A stretch of DNA of 64,000 nucleotides, taken from Pelodera strongyloides. Taxonomy: Eukaryota; Nematoda; Chromadorea; Rhabditida; Rhabditidae. The translations under genes were made by a program, and so were the position numbers. Within the stretch, counting starts at the first letter, position 1, and every line of letters starts with the position of its first letter. The notes beneath the pieces were generated by a model. The model was not told the DNA's origin. It made no database searches and was given only the letters and a program-made list of their open reading frames with translations. This document shows, one piece after another, positions 1-27,540 of this stretch. The stretch covers positions 62,001-126,000 of the forward strand of contig JAANDG010000207.1 of assembly GCA_036852015.1 (NCBI GenBank), in the 5' to 3' direction.

Positions 1-569
1 ACCACGCAATTATCAACTACTGCAAACTGACCGAAATGGTTCCTGAAACAAAAGCTGAAAAATATGATCGGTCAATTCTTTTACAAAAGGGAAGAACGAA
101 AGAGAATTTGAGGGAAATGTGTCTCTACCTAAGGTATGGTAGATGTTGCCTTTTGTTAGAGAGAAAAGGATTTTTCTATTTCTCTAGCGTAAACATTTAC
201 AATTTACTTTTTATATGACAGTAGCACGTAAAAGATGGTTTCGAAGTCCGTTGTTCTAGCTGTGTTTGTAGCAAGGAAAACGAAGTTCGAAACCGTAATT
301 TTAGCGGCTGAGCGTGAAATCCTACAACTATGAAAAAAATCTGATTGTGAATATTTTTCACGTGAGTGTGCGTCTCTACCAATGTGCTCACATTTAGATA
401 TCGCTTATTACCAGACGAAGGAAAAGAACAAGAAATACCTGAAGATATGTATGAATATGACATACTTGACACAGAAACGACAACAGGAAGAGAATATGAA
501 AACGGAGTATCATTTGCGTACGCAATAGGATGGTGGAACATGATTCCCCTTATCTTTGATTACATCTAG
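1..569 (+). CDS. Gene A: 3' end of a secreted Cys-rich family protein
   Basis: These are the last two exons of a member of the local tandem family; the earlier exons lie upstream of the window. Exon 6 runs from before base 1 to 133 and ends in phase 2 at a GT donor (134-135). Exon 7 is 398-569, after a TTTAG acceptor, and ends in TAG. Exon 6 carries the family signature INYCKLTEMVPE and ends EMCLYLR. Exon 7 reads RYRLLPDEGKEQEIPED, then an acidic Thr-rich stretch (DTETTTG), then a hydrophobic end (WWNMIPLIFDYI). That tail resembles a GPI-attachment signal: it is hydrophobic to the last residue with no basic end. The reading frame is open throughout. I do not recognise the family by name, so function is unknown. 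Confidence 0.85.
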
Positions 570-1739
570 GCATGTTTCGGATACAACTCGAATTGAAAAT
601 GGTTTGAGTATTGTTCCAAACAAAGAAGCAAAATTAAAAACGGTGCTAAATGATTTTATTGTTTTTTTTAACACAACACAACACACTTATTAGTGCATTT
701 CCGCTAAGTAATCAAACATTTATTCGCGTATTGATAAACTTAGGCGTTGATTATAATGTTTACCACTTTTCTATGCAGTGAGCATGAATATTAATATTTA
801 TCCTAAACTTTGAGCACGTATCGATGTATCTTTATTTATCACGAGCTGTTTGTTCGTTTTATAAGACAAAAGCTATTATTTTCGGGAATAAACATCGTTT
901 TTTTCAATTTCCTTTATTGTCAGTAACCTTTTTTGAGAAAACATACTGCGGTTGAAAACGCGAGAAAACTGTCATAAAGGATATTCACTCGACTTTTCCC
1001 TTCAGTCAATCCCGAACCCGCCGCTACTCACCACGAACATGACCGGGGTTCAATTCCCGCACGCGAACATTGCATAGACCAGATGGTAAAAAGTTCTAGG
1101 AGAAACCTTGGAAAGACTGGATCAGGACTGCCCACACACTATTAAAAGATGGCGTATTTCTGGAGCGCACTATTTCCCAACATTAACCCTATAAAGGCGC
1201 GTTCGAGTTGGGAAAAAGTTGTGGAATTCCGGAAAAAGTTGGTTCAAGATGGAACATTTGCATAATTTAACATAATGCTGAAAAGCAGGATATTCAGCTA
1301 TGTTTGTCTGTGGCCTCTCTTTTGGCATGATCTATCAACTTTTCTCGCGTTTCCAACTTGAACCAACTTTTTCCAGAATTCTTCAAACTTTTCCCATCTT
1401 AAATGCGCCTTTATCTTTGAAAGTAGCCGCATTATAGAATTGGCTCGCAAGATTTTGAAATTTTACATGCTGATTCCTACTATGTTATGCGCTTCCTAAA
1501 TGCGATAAATTGTCTCGGAAAAGAATGTCCCGAACTGGGATTTTGCCGATTTTATTACTGAAAATCTCCCGAACATGCCCCTTATCGCACTTCATTGCAA
1601 TACGCAGTGACATTTCATTTACAATAAATAATGCCCCTCATATGCTGAATTAGATTAATGTGTATTCTATATGCCATCACAAAATTTGCATTATACTTAC
1701 ACGGAATTTTACATATTCGCCTAGAATTACTTGAATACA
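570..1739. other. Intergenic A-B: poly(A) signal and one palindromic element
   Basis: An AATAAA at 887-892 is a likely polyadenylation signal for gene A. At about 1040-1070 a T-arm-like stretch (GGGGTTCAATTCCC) is present without the rest of a tRNA. A palindromic element occupies 1191-1414. I see no gene in the remainder. Confidence 0.55.
1191..1414. mobile_element. Palindromic MITE-like element, ends ATAAAGGCGC
   Basis: The left arm (from ATAAAGGCGCG, with GGAAAAAGTTGG and GTTCAAG) is the inverted match of the right arm (CTTGAACCAACTTTTTCC ... GCGCCTTTAT). The arms are roughly 70 bp and imperfect, around an AT-rich centre. There is no coding capacity. The target duplication is short or unclear, possibly TA. 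Confidence 0.6.
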
Positions 1740-4700
1740 ATGCAGTTATTTTGGACGGCCGTTTTTCTTATCTTATGCCAGACAATAGAAGAACGGGAAT
1801 GCCAAATAGTTACAGAAGATGCAGCGGATATCTTGAATCGAACTGAATATTATGGGGAACCTATTGGTATGTTATGAAAAAACTTTGAATGTTAATCGAG
1901 CTAACAAAGAATTGCTAGAACATTATGCACAGTTACACTTGCACCGCAATCTCCCGCCCATCATCATTTGGGAAATAGATATTTTCTGGCTATGTTCCTA
2001 ATTCTTAGGATGTTTCAGATTTTCGCTGTTTCGGATCTGCACTAAAGTACGATTTCAACTTTGCTGGCGAATTTATTACAATTGGGTATGCAATCGTAAT
2101 TGATGATGCTAATAAGAAACTTGGATGTACGGGCTATGCAAAACAGTACTACCCAAGACTTACGGGAACCGATCCGATGATGGTGAGCTTGTTTGAGAAG
2201 TTTTTCCTTTGCCTTTGCTAATTCTACGGAGTGGATGCATCCCATTGTGTATATTTAGTGGCCTGTCCAAATGACAAATGCCTGTCCATGTTAGGCCATT
2301 TTACATCAATGTCAAATGAGTACCGCAACCAACCCATACGAATGACGTATTTGACATGGTCCTGCAGCGAAAGTGTCCCGAACCAGTGCTATTTGAAATA
2401 GATTCATACTATTTTGAAATAAATACACACTATATCCAAAATCGGTGCAGGACCACGTCATTTACATTGATTTGAGCATGGACATGCGTTTGTCGACACT
2501 CAAAGTCCCCTAGGCTCAGCCGTGAACAAAGTTATTCTATATTTTGCATCTCGCAAATGCCAAAAAAACATTTTGTAACTGAACAGCAGCCAAAACACAT
2601 TTTGTAACTGAACTAGCTTCCAAGATGCCACGGTTGTAGGCAACCTCTGGGCATACGCCTCATTGCTATTCTTATTATATAAAAGAGTAACTGTAGCCTA
2701 ATTTGCATACCGATGTGCGTTACGAAATGCAAATTTTCGGCAATCGTTCCGCGTGTTTGGATATAAAAAGAGTGTTGCAGCTCAATATCGAAGTATGCTT
2801 ATGATACGTTTGAAACTTTGTATATAAGTATGCTCATGTTAAACCAATCATATTTCCATGTAAGTCGCCTCAGGCGGCGTGAGCCGGCTGGTGATCTATA
2901 ATAATGCAATTTGGTAAGACCTCCGTGTTTCAGCCATACTATATCAACACCTTGTCTCAAGGCCTGATCATAGCTACCGAGACAAAAGCTTTTGTGAGGA
3001 GAAAGACTCCACCACAACGGAGAAAGACATACTGTTCACGCATGCAATTGGTCAGTGAATAGATATAGGAAATCAATGGATGCACCAATTTGGTGACGGT
3101 TCACTGTTTTTTTTTCGTCGATCAGCCTATTTTGTGACCAATTCGCGACCATGGGGTGAACAATATTCATCGATCTAGCGCAGCACAAACTCGTTGACGA
3201 ACGGACCGACGAAACGACCATTCCGAATTAGCATATTGTACACATTTGGATGGTGGTTTCGAGCTCGCCATACCACCGTCTCGATTAGAATATCAGGAAT
3301 GGTGAAAATCTATACAGTTGGATGGTGGTGTTGAGCTTTTTCCGATAAGTTTTATGCCCTTTCATGTAGACACCGCATGGTCACGACCCAGTCACGAACC
3401 AGTCATCCGATGAATTTTTCCGAAAAAAAAAATTTGGTGACGGGTCAACAACGTCTCCATGATTTCGGCACTTATTCCGTGTTCCTACGCATGTATGTAG
3501 CACACAAGTGGAAAATGTCAGTCACGAACCGGTCATCAGATTTTTATGTGTTCCATCATGCGCCCATATGCCACATGATGGAACACATAAAAATAACATT
3601 TTTTAAGCATATTTATGTCTGGAACATTCTTTATCTTCATGTGTGGTTTGTCGAGTTTATCCTCACTGTAGAAATGAACGAAGCCACGCGGTTGAGATAA
3701 ACCCCCGTAAATAACAGTAACCCCCATCAAATTAATGCTATATCTTTAGATCGCTGAGGCTTTCCCGGAATACTGGGAGAAATTTCACAGTGAAAGCGAT
3801 TTGTGTGCGGTAAATATTATTCCACTTTAAATTATCGAGGCCTGCGAAAACACAAAGCGCAGTGATAAAACAGTAAAGAGACAGCCTTTTATTTGAAAAC
3901 TATGTAGTCACTCGAGTGAATTGAGAGGTTATTGATATACATAAATATTTTTTGTATTAGAATTAGACATCATAACGTGCAAGTGCAAATTGACGCCGAA
4001 TAAGTGAGCGGGGGCAACGGCCAAAACATTAACATTTATTCCAGAAGATGATGGAGTTCATTAAAATATGTCACCAATATCGACAAATGAAAGATCTGTT
4101 TGCTGCAAAACTACTCGAAAAACTTTGTTTTGACGAAGACGGATGTTATAGTGTTATGAAATTATATGATGACGATCTCCCTTATTGCGTGAAGACTACG
4201 GCAATTATTGAATTCAAGGTTGGGGCACGCATAATACTTGTATCCCAAGTAGTCCAAGAGTCGAACAATATGGGGTTTCCTCAGTTTCCCGGTTCCCCCT
4301 GCCCTACTGCAAACTTTTTTCTTAAAAAACAGCACGACGAAAAAATTCGAGAATTTCCGTCCACGAACATTATAGGCCATTTACAATATAGGCCATTCGC
4401 ATCGTCATCTGAATATATATAGAATCACTATTTTTTAATTTCTGCAATCCCGTTCTTTTCATTTGTTTCTGCTCAACATTTTGTTTTCTTCCAGAATTCC
4501 TCGGTTGGTTCATGGCATCACACCATCATCAATTACTGCAAACTGACAGAGATGGTTCCTGAAGCTAAAGTTGAAAAATATGATCGATCAATTCTTACAC
4601 AAAAGGGGAGAACGAAGGAAAATTTAAGGGAAATGTGTCTCTACCTGAGGTATGCATTGTCACGTTCTTTTACTCGTCGGGAAGATTACCATTGCTGTCT

Positions 4701-5005
4701 GTCAAAGCATTGCCATGTAACTAAATCGGGGAGTCGGGAGACTGCATTTTTCCGCGTACTAAAATGGCAGCACCCTGCCCGGGCCAGGCTTCGATATTTT
4801 TTCCATTTCTCGATACCAAAGTAGATGAATTCTTAGATACCGCTTGTTACCAGAAGAAGGTAAAGAACAAGAAATACCTGATGATGCGGCGGAAGATGAC
4901 ACATTTGATACAGAAACGACAACGGGAACAGAATATCAAAATGGAGTTTCAGTTTTGGACACTACATTGTATTGCAGCGTGTTTTATACACTAGTCAATA
5001 CATGA
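1740..5005 (+). CDS. Gene B: intact seven-exon secreted Cys-rich protein, 321 aa
   Basis: Exons: 1740-1866, 2019-2182, 2934-3050, 3750-3809, 4045-4218, 4495-4649, 4837-5005. The total is 966 bp with no internal stop, and all introns are GT-AG. The start is the only Met ahead of a hydrophobic signal peptide (MQLFWTAVFLILCQ), followed by an NRT sequon. Exon 2 opens DFRC and ends TGTDPMM. Exon 3 begins PYYINTL and ends YCSRMQL. Exon 4 is a 20-residue module (EYWEKFH...LC). Exon 5 has LCFDEDGCYSVMK and DDLPYCVK. Exon 6 begins with the sequon NSS and ends EMCLYLR. Exon 7 is acidic, then moderately hydrophobic. Ten cysteines are shared with genes C and F, which suggests five disulfides. It is probably secreted or surface-anchored. 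The family is unrecognised and function unknown. The last 20 residues are less hydrophobic than in genes C and F, so anchoring is less certain here. Confidence 0.9.
2254..2505. repeat. Degenerate inverted repeat in gene B intron 2
   Basis: The left part (GACAAATGCCTGTCCATG) and the right part (CATGGACATGCGTTTGTC) are inverted matches, and GACATGGTCCTGCA and TGCAGGACCACGTC pair near the centre. Related words occur around 49700-49830. This is probably a decayed non-autonomous element. Confidence 0.4.
3541..3593. repeat. Perfect 20-bp hairpin in gene B intron 3
   Basis: The arm at 3541-3560 (TTTTTATGTGTTCC then ATCATG) is an exact inverted match to 3574-3593, around a 13-nt loop. It lies in intronic DNA (3051-3749) that is otherwise unannotated, so a small-element core is the simplest reading. 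Confidence 0.6.
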
Positions 5006-5306
5006 CGTACATGTAAGTAAAGTAAAAGAATGAATAATGATAATACGAAGAAAATACTAGGCGTACGGTGAAATGTTTTAAATTAATCGAAATTTACTTT
5101 AGTCAAGCAAACCTTACTCGATTTTTTTTAATTCTTATACACGAGTATAGCGATCGACTATTAATTCTATTTTGCTACAACTTCAGATCAGCAAAAGAAA
5201 GCACATAACATTTTATGTGTAACCTCATTTATAATTTATAGTCCTCAATAAATATTTTTTTTGTCCTGATGCTATGTGGTTCGTTTCGCACAAAATAAAT
5301 TATTAA

Positions 5307-5753
5307 AGGGATAGGTTCACCTCGAATTGCACCTTTTTTATAATTTATGTTGATAGTATGACCTATGACGGTCAAAATGCGAAAATTGCAGTAAATTTCC
5401 TTTGCTCCCCGTAGTAGGAGCGTTTGCTCAAAAAAGGCTAAACTACCTCGAATCTATAAAAACAATTGGGGTACCGCAGCCATGGTATGTGGGAAATAGC
5501 GCAGGATTACTGGAGGTGCAGATATTGTTGTGATAGACAGAGGATGATAAAAGGGCCCTGTATTTTCTAAGTCTCCAGCCCGGCTACGCTATTTCCGACA
5601 TACCATGGCTGCGGTAGTTGTTTTATAGATTCGAGGTAGTTTAGCTTTTTTGAGCAAGCTCTCCTACTACGGGGAGCAAAGGAAATTTACTGCAATTTTC
5701 GCATTTTGACCGTCATATTAAAAAAAGGTGCAATTCGAGGTGAACCTATCCCT
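5307..5753. mobile_element. TTAA-duplicating palindromic element, family F1
   Basis: TTAA at 5303-5306 and 5754-5757 flanks inverted ends AGGGATAGGTTCACC / GGTGAACCTATCCCT. The arms extend about 150 bp or more, and there is no ORF. A TTAA duplication is typical of the piggyBac and Kolobok superfamilies. Relatives are at 13963-14379 and, decayed, at 58042-58440. Confidence 0.85.
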
Positions 5754-6386
5754 TTAATTCGTCCTTGTACCCTCTATAGTCGAACGCTTTCCTTCCTTTG
5801 CTCTAGGAAACTTTCTAGTGTATCTACAAATTTGTCAGCGGTGTAGAGTGTAGATGCGTTTTTTGCAATTTACTGATAATTTACCGTCAGCTCACTTTAC
5901 CGTATGACGCTTAGAAATAGAAAGTCTTTTCAAAAGTACGATTTGAACTATAATGCTCTAATGACTTTTGTATTTTATTTTACTGGCAAATAGTTCGCGA
6001 AATAAATTTTGCAACTCCAAAATGACTAGTACCGTCAGTTCGCGAAATAGTTCGCGAAATGAATTTTGCAACTCCAAAATGACTAGTACTCTGCTATTAG
6101 AATTTTTGCATTCCTGCGGACATGGGTCACGGGGTCCCAGAAGTTTCATGTTATGGGCATTTTGGAATGAAATTTTGGAAAGAATACAGTATATCAAATA
6201 CCGGAATGCCGTAGATGGATGTAAAAGGCTTTCAATACACATAGGAGCGAATTTTTTTGCGCAGATATTTTTTTTATTGTGCGACTCCTGCACAAAGCAC
6301 AAAATCGGATTGCCAAGTATACATTGTAATGCATATCATATAACCCATATTATTGTATTAACATTTTAGTACACTCTCTGTTCACG

Positions 6387-6917
6387 TTAGGCGAATCGCC
6401 AGGCGAAGGTAATGGCGAAACGCCTGTCCACCCGCACAGCGAAACGCCAATTGAAAAAATTTTCGCCTGGCGTTTCGCTGTTTTTGACTAAACAACCAGC
6501 GTTTCGCCAGGCGCTTCGCTAGTTTTGCTACGAATAGTGTACCAAGCTCTCGCAGTGTATGGAGACGACATTCTAACAAGATAATTCACCACCCAAATTA
6601 TACCGCAGAAAACTAACACATAGCACATCATTTTAGTTTATAATATATATCAAGTAGCATTATATACCAAGCAAAACAATCACACCGGCGTGTAAACAAA
6701 TATCAACAAACTGCATAAACTGGCGATTCGCCAGTTGAATTTACCTTCGCCAGGCGTTTCGCCAGTGGAAATTACTTTCGCTAGGCGTTTCGCCACTGAT
6801 GATTATTTTCGCCAGGCGTTTCGTCATTAAATTACCTTCGCTAGGCGGATTAGTCAGTGCAAATATTTTCGACGGCGGATTAGTTAGTGAAAATATTTTC
6901 GCTGGCGATTCGCCTAA
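6387..6917. mobile_element. GGCGAA-type element with inverted ends and internal repeats
   Basis: The ends are TTAGGCGAATCGCC and GGCGATTCGCCTAA. The right half is an array of about 33-bp units, each containing a near-palindromic core such as CGCCAGGCGTTTCGCC followed by an AT-rich spacer (AATTACTTTCG type). The left arm carries the same words inverted. There is no coding capacity. A second copy is at 7640-9255. Confidence 0.65.
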
Positions 6918-7203
6918 AGGGAATGTCAAGGGGGATTCTGCGCAGAAGGCATCTCCTTTAAGCAGATGAAGTGAATCTCGAAAGGCGCACAAAGAAGTAT
7001 ACCCATCGATTGAAAAAAAATTAAAATTTTGTCATAAATGTGAACAAAATCACATTTGGATCACGAGAACAGAGTAAGCGACAAATACTATACGCTTTGT
7101 AATACTATACGCTTTGTCTACAACTGTTGTGAAATTTGACTAATACATTTTGAATAGGAATGCAACCAAATAGCATGGTAATTATGGTAATTCATTCGAT
7201 GTA

Positions 7204-23992
<16,789 letters not shown>

Positions 23993-24928
23993 AGTTCGAG
24001 AATCAAACAGAGACTCAAATTCACACATAACAAATTGATAAATTTACGTATAACGTATAACAAAATAAGGTTCAATATAGGCGTTTGCTTTTTTTCCTTG
24101 ATGACTCTGTTCGCCTTTTGTTAATAACGTCGTATATGTGCTTCCGGTCCGCATTCATTGATGTAATAAAAGCTATTATCTATTTATTCTTGTTGCCAGC
24201 TGTAGAATCAGCTAGCGAGCGTCCCATCCTAGCTATTTTATGTTGTGTGTAATATGCATTTATACATAGAAGATACACAAATGTAGGCCATCATTATTTA
24301 TCAACTGGGCCGATGCCAAGAGTTGGTGCTCTTATGGTCATGGCACACACGGAACTGGTCAGTAGCAGCAGAGTATAAACAACATAAGAAAGAGAAGTGA
24401 AATATATACAAAGAATAGAGAACAACTAACTGTAAAAATATAACACCCCCAAGCAAGCCAAGTCAAGCTCATTAATCAAATACTAACACCTCCTCACTTG
24501 CATCGCCCTCTCTCAACAAGAGCTGAGGCCCTATTCACCAACACACAGGGAGCCCTCCCTAGGCTCACGAGCGCTCTGTATCTCTTCCGCTCTCGCACTC
24601 TCTACGCGCTCTTTAGCTCCCTGGGGAGGCCAGGAGGGTTCCTTGCATGTTGGTGAATACGAACTCTGGACTCTGGACCCCAGCACTTATTGGGATGGTC
24701 CATTAGATATCCAATACAAGATAGTAACAACAATCAAGTAAACATTATCAAGATGTTAACGGGACAGGCCCACGAGAAAAAAGCATGATCATCCGAGAGA
24801 AGCAATCTATGTGACCTTCTGCAGAACCTCCGTAGACTTCGATAGACTTTCTCTCCCTTAAGATGACACAAACTGACACAGTTCGACGCACAACCTACAA
24901 TAAAATTTGAAACAAAAAAGATAAATAC
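23993..24928. other. Intergenic 3' of gene C
   Basis: An AATAAA at 24165-24170 is the likely gene C poly(A) signal. A palindromic element lies at 24525-24666. I see no gene in the rest. Confidence 0.55.
24525..24666. mobile_element. Small palindromic element
   Basis: The left end CCCTATTCACCAACA, with GGGAGCCCTCC inside, is inverted at the right end (GGAGGGTTCC ... TGTTGGTGAATACG). The TATTCACCA terminus resembles the ends of the 45190-46316 element. Confidence 0.6.
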
Positions 24929-25056
24929 CTTAGGTAGAGACACATTTCCCTCAAATTCTCTCTCGTTCTCCCTTTTTGCGTGAGAAGTGACTGGTCGTAT
25001 TTTTCGGCTTTAGCTAGAGGAATCATTTCCGTCAGTTTACAGTAGTTGAAGTAGTT
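24929..25056 (-). pseudogene. Isolated inverted exon 6 of the Cys-rich family
   Basis: The minus strand reads NYCKLTEMIPLAKAEKYDQS ... EMCLYLR followed by a GT donor (GTATTT), matching exon 6 of genes A, B, C and F. The NSS start of the exon is missing; the homology stops at about 25056, where an ORF1-like fragment begins. No other family exon is adjacent. It is closest to exon 6 of gene C (AEKYDQSLLTQ / AKKYDQSLLTQ), so it may be a rearranged piece of a gene C-like copy. Confidence 0.85.
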
Positions 25057-25059
25057 GAC

Positions 25060-25587
25060 TTTGATTTTGTGTCTTTGAAGATCATGTCATTGTCTAGCAT
25101 CTCACCCGATTCCTTTCATCTTATGGGCCGTATAGGCAAACCCCGTAACAACTATAATCGCTCAATCATGTGTTGTTTAAATTCGGCTGTCGCCTTCCCT
25201 ATTTTAAGAAACTGGCCATCAAGCTCACGTCTACTCCTGAACTCGCTCACGTCATGGTTCGTCGTGCCTTAACAACGCAGCAACGTCTCGAAGGATTTCT
25301 TCATCGTAAAGCTGCACGAGCACAGTCAGAGGTCAAAGTCCAACCCGAAACATCAGCTGAGTTGGCCATGATCCCGAAGGCAATTGAATAACCTCGACCG
25401 GAAATGAATGAGCAATTGCCCCCGCCCAATTTCACCCGAAGTTACACCGCAATTATCCACCCCTCAGGTGCTCGTAAATGAGGTAATTGCCGACACTGAA
25501 CAATTGCCGTCAGCTGACCCGATGTTAGACATTATTGCTTGTATTGCACAAACATTAACAAAATCGTTAGAAAAAGGCGGTAAATGA
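25060..25587 (+). pseudogene. LINE ORF1/gag-like fragment, second copy
   Basis: In at least three frames it matches the 9236-9900 protein: ISPDSFHLMGRIGKPRN, then KLTSTPELAHVMVRRA and LTTQQRLEGFLHRKAAR, then a tail EQLPSADPMLDIIACIAQTL ending in a stop at 25585-25587. Frameshifts near 25170 and 25400 inactivate it. Its 5' edge abuts the inverted exon fragment. Confidence 0.55.
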
Positions 25588-26214
25588 AGATTTGTAGAAG
25601 ATGAAAAATGAACAGATAATTTATATAATTTCTTCTTTCTTTAAAGTATTAAGTATGATTTTTAAAGTAATACGTGTTTGAACTAGGTTCAACGGTGGAA
25701 ACAACGATGCCAGAATCGGTTTATTGAGTCAAGAAACAGGGAAAGCATGGCGTCTTCTTGTTCTTCTGAGTCCGAAGGGATGGGGGGCTCACAGGCCTCT
25801 CTGCCAACTCCAAGTGACGGGGTTTCGTTCCTCTACGTCACTGGCCACTCCGCCACGCGTCCTTGCATGAACCACTGTCCGGTGGAAGAGTACGGTTTTG
25901 ATACGGTTCCATAAACCGTGAGCAGACCATAAGGTTCTGTCAGACCTTTCGCAGTTTAAAGGTATTCTGCCACCTTGTGCGGGTATTTTAGAGAGGACGC
26001 CCGCCTTTTGGTAGAACTCTGTCACCAGTGCTTAAACAATCTCTAGTCTTAGTCAACAGTATTTATACATTAGTTAAGAGGCTAATACAGTACGTAATTA
26101 CTGTTATTGCATAAACATCTTCAATACTAGACATAGGTAATAACCATGTAATATACTACGTTTCGTAGATAATTCTATGTATTTCTAGAGTTGCAACAAT
26201 ATGTATGTGTTTTG
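25588..26214. other. Unassigned intergenic sequence
   Basis: I see no gene or clear repeat. A 57-codon frame from 25747 (MASSCSSESEGMGG) has no recognisable features. Confidence 0.4.
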
Positions 26215-26350
26215 AAACCACCACCAGGCGAGGGAATCATGGGCGATCCCTCCTGTCGAGTAATCTGTCATCCGGAACTCGTCGCCTACTGCTCAGGACC
26301 TCTGCGGAACATGTCATAAGCAAACATTGAATCTGTATTTTCACCCTTGA
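26215..26350 (+). mobile_element. Repeat family R, partial copy 3
   Basis: It carries AAACCACCACCAGGCGAGGG and CTCAGGACCTCTGCGGAACA as in 18778-19041, but lacks both terminal arms. Confidence 0.6.
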
Positions 26351-26546
26351 TCTCACTCGTTATTTTTCACCCACTTTTGCAATAGATACTAGCGACTGTA
26401 ACTCTCAAGGCGTAGTTTACTGTGTCTTACTCTGTCTTACGATATTTGCAAAATTCAGTATGTCGGAGAAAGCAAACGCTCTATTAAGTCCAGGCTTAGT
26501 CAGAATAGATACCATTTGAAAAAAAGAATCTCAAGATACTCTCCTT

Positions 26547-27284
26547 GGCTCTATTCAAGAATAGCCGTCCCATAAAAAAATAACCGTCCCATGGGAGGGT
26601 CAACCGTCCCAAAAAAGTATAGCCGTCCCATGGAGAGGCCAACCGTCCCATAGAGAGGCCAACCGTCCCATCTTAATTTTTATGTTTTTTTTTAAACAAC
26701 CAATAGACCGTGTATTTGTGTTTGAATTTGCGACCGCTGTTCATAAAAGGAAGCGTCCTGGTCTCCGACGGATGGGCGGCTTACGGTAACATCAATACCA
26801 TACAACCACAATACGACCACCGTTAGGTCAACCATAAGACGAACTTTGTCAAACCTTCCGGCCCGGCAGTGCATACCCAAAGCATAGAAGCTAAATGGGG
26901 TGCTTTAAAGCGTTCCATGAAACATCTGTATGGTACCAGCGAAGACCTGCTCCCATCCTACCTCTGTAATTATATGTTCAGACGTGTGCAAAGGAAAAGA
27001 TTTTAAATCACTTCTTACTTGAGATAGCCAATAACTACGGATTTTAACCAGCTCTTAGAATGTTAAAAAGAAATAAAAATTCTGTTGAGGTCGATGTTTT
27101 CATGTTCAAACCAGACTCGTGTACCGCACATTCAATTCTTGTTTGGGACGGTTATTTTTTATTGGGACGGCTATACTTTTTTGGGACGGTTGGCCCCGCC
27201 ATGGGACGGTTGGCCTCTCCATGGGACGGTTGAGAATCTTGGGACGGCTATACTTTCTTGGGACGGCTATTCTTGAATAGAGCC
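26547..27284. mobile_element. Merlin-type DNA transposon, internally decayed
   Basis: The perfect 10-bp ends GGCTCTATTC / GAATAGAGCC extend into AAGAATAGCCGTCCCA. An 8-bp target duplication with one mismatch flanks it (CTCTCCTT 26539-26546, CTATCCTT 27285-27292). The left side has six CCGTCCCA motifs and the right side seven inverted copies (GGGACGG). The 738-bp element carries the C-terminal half of a transposase of the IS1595/ISXO2-like type typical of Merlin. An 8-9 bp duplication is also typical of Merlin. Confidence 0.85.
26755..27006 (+). pseudogene. Merlin transposase C-terminal remnant
   Basis: The frame reads VLVSDGWAAYGN (second catalytic Asp in the SDGW.AY motif), then after one stop VNHKTNFVKPSG, VHTQSIEAKWGALKRSM (catalytic Glu in IE..W..LK), LYGTSEDLLPSYLCNYMFRR and a terminal TAA. 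This order (SDGW.AY - VNH...F - HTN.IE..W..LK - Y..E.M.R) is characteristic of ISXO2-like transposases. The N-terminal zinc-binding and first-Asp region is deleted, so the protein cannot function. Confidence 0.8.
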
Positions 27285-27540
27285 CTATCCTTTACCGCCA
27301 TTTCGCTGAATGTCAAAAAGTCAGAGAAACCAAACTCCTTACAATACATGTATTAGACAATTTGACAGAAAATTCTGACAACCTTGTTCGTAAAGAAAAA
27401 GAATTGTTCTGGATTAAGCTACTTAATACATCTGCTCCTCATGGCCTTAATGATAATATCAAGGGCTACGACCTGGTCAGTGATCATTGCAAAAAGGGTC
27501 TCGGTAGTAAGAACATTCCATACTTTTCTCTTAACTAAAA

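Larger units (their letters stand above)
5006..7203. other. Intergenic B-C: poly(A) signal and repeats
   Basis: An AATAAA at 5247-5252 probably serves gene B. The interval then holds a TTAA element (5307-5753), a 41-bp sequence in two direct copies (5992-6032 and 6049-6089, centred on TTTTGCAACTCCAAAATGAC), and a GGCGAA-type element (6387-6917). I see no gene. Confidence 0.6.
26378..27540 (+). pseudogene. Penelope-like element C-terminus (GIY-YIG), split by a Merlin element
   Basis: Before the insertion the + strand reads VVYCVLL, then after a frameshift DICKIQYVGESKRSIKSRLS. The Y...C...QYVGE pattern is the start of the GIY-YIG endonuclease of Penelope-like retroelements. After the insertion it resumes with HFAECQKVRETKLL, NLTENSDNLVRKEKELFWIK and LLNTSAPHGLN, matching the conserved (R)KERELYWI..LNT..P.GLN end of these proteins. 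The two halves are separated by exactly one transposon at 26547-27284. The reverse transcriptase part is not present. Confidence 0.8.

Noticed and set aside
1037..1070. tRNA T-arm-like sequence
   Set aside because: Only the T-arm resembles a tRNA; no D-arm, anticodon arm or acceptor pairing.
4045..4218. Assigning the Cys-rich family to the nematode DUF19/T20D4.11-like domain
   Set aside because: Cysteine-rich helical-looking segments invite the comparison, but spacing and motifs do not match well enough by eye; a profile search would be needed.
25747..25920. 57-codon frame MASSCSSESEGMGG...
   Set aside because: No signal, domain or splice evidence; composition gives no reason to call it a gene.
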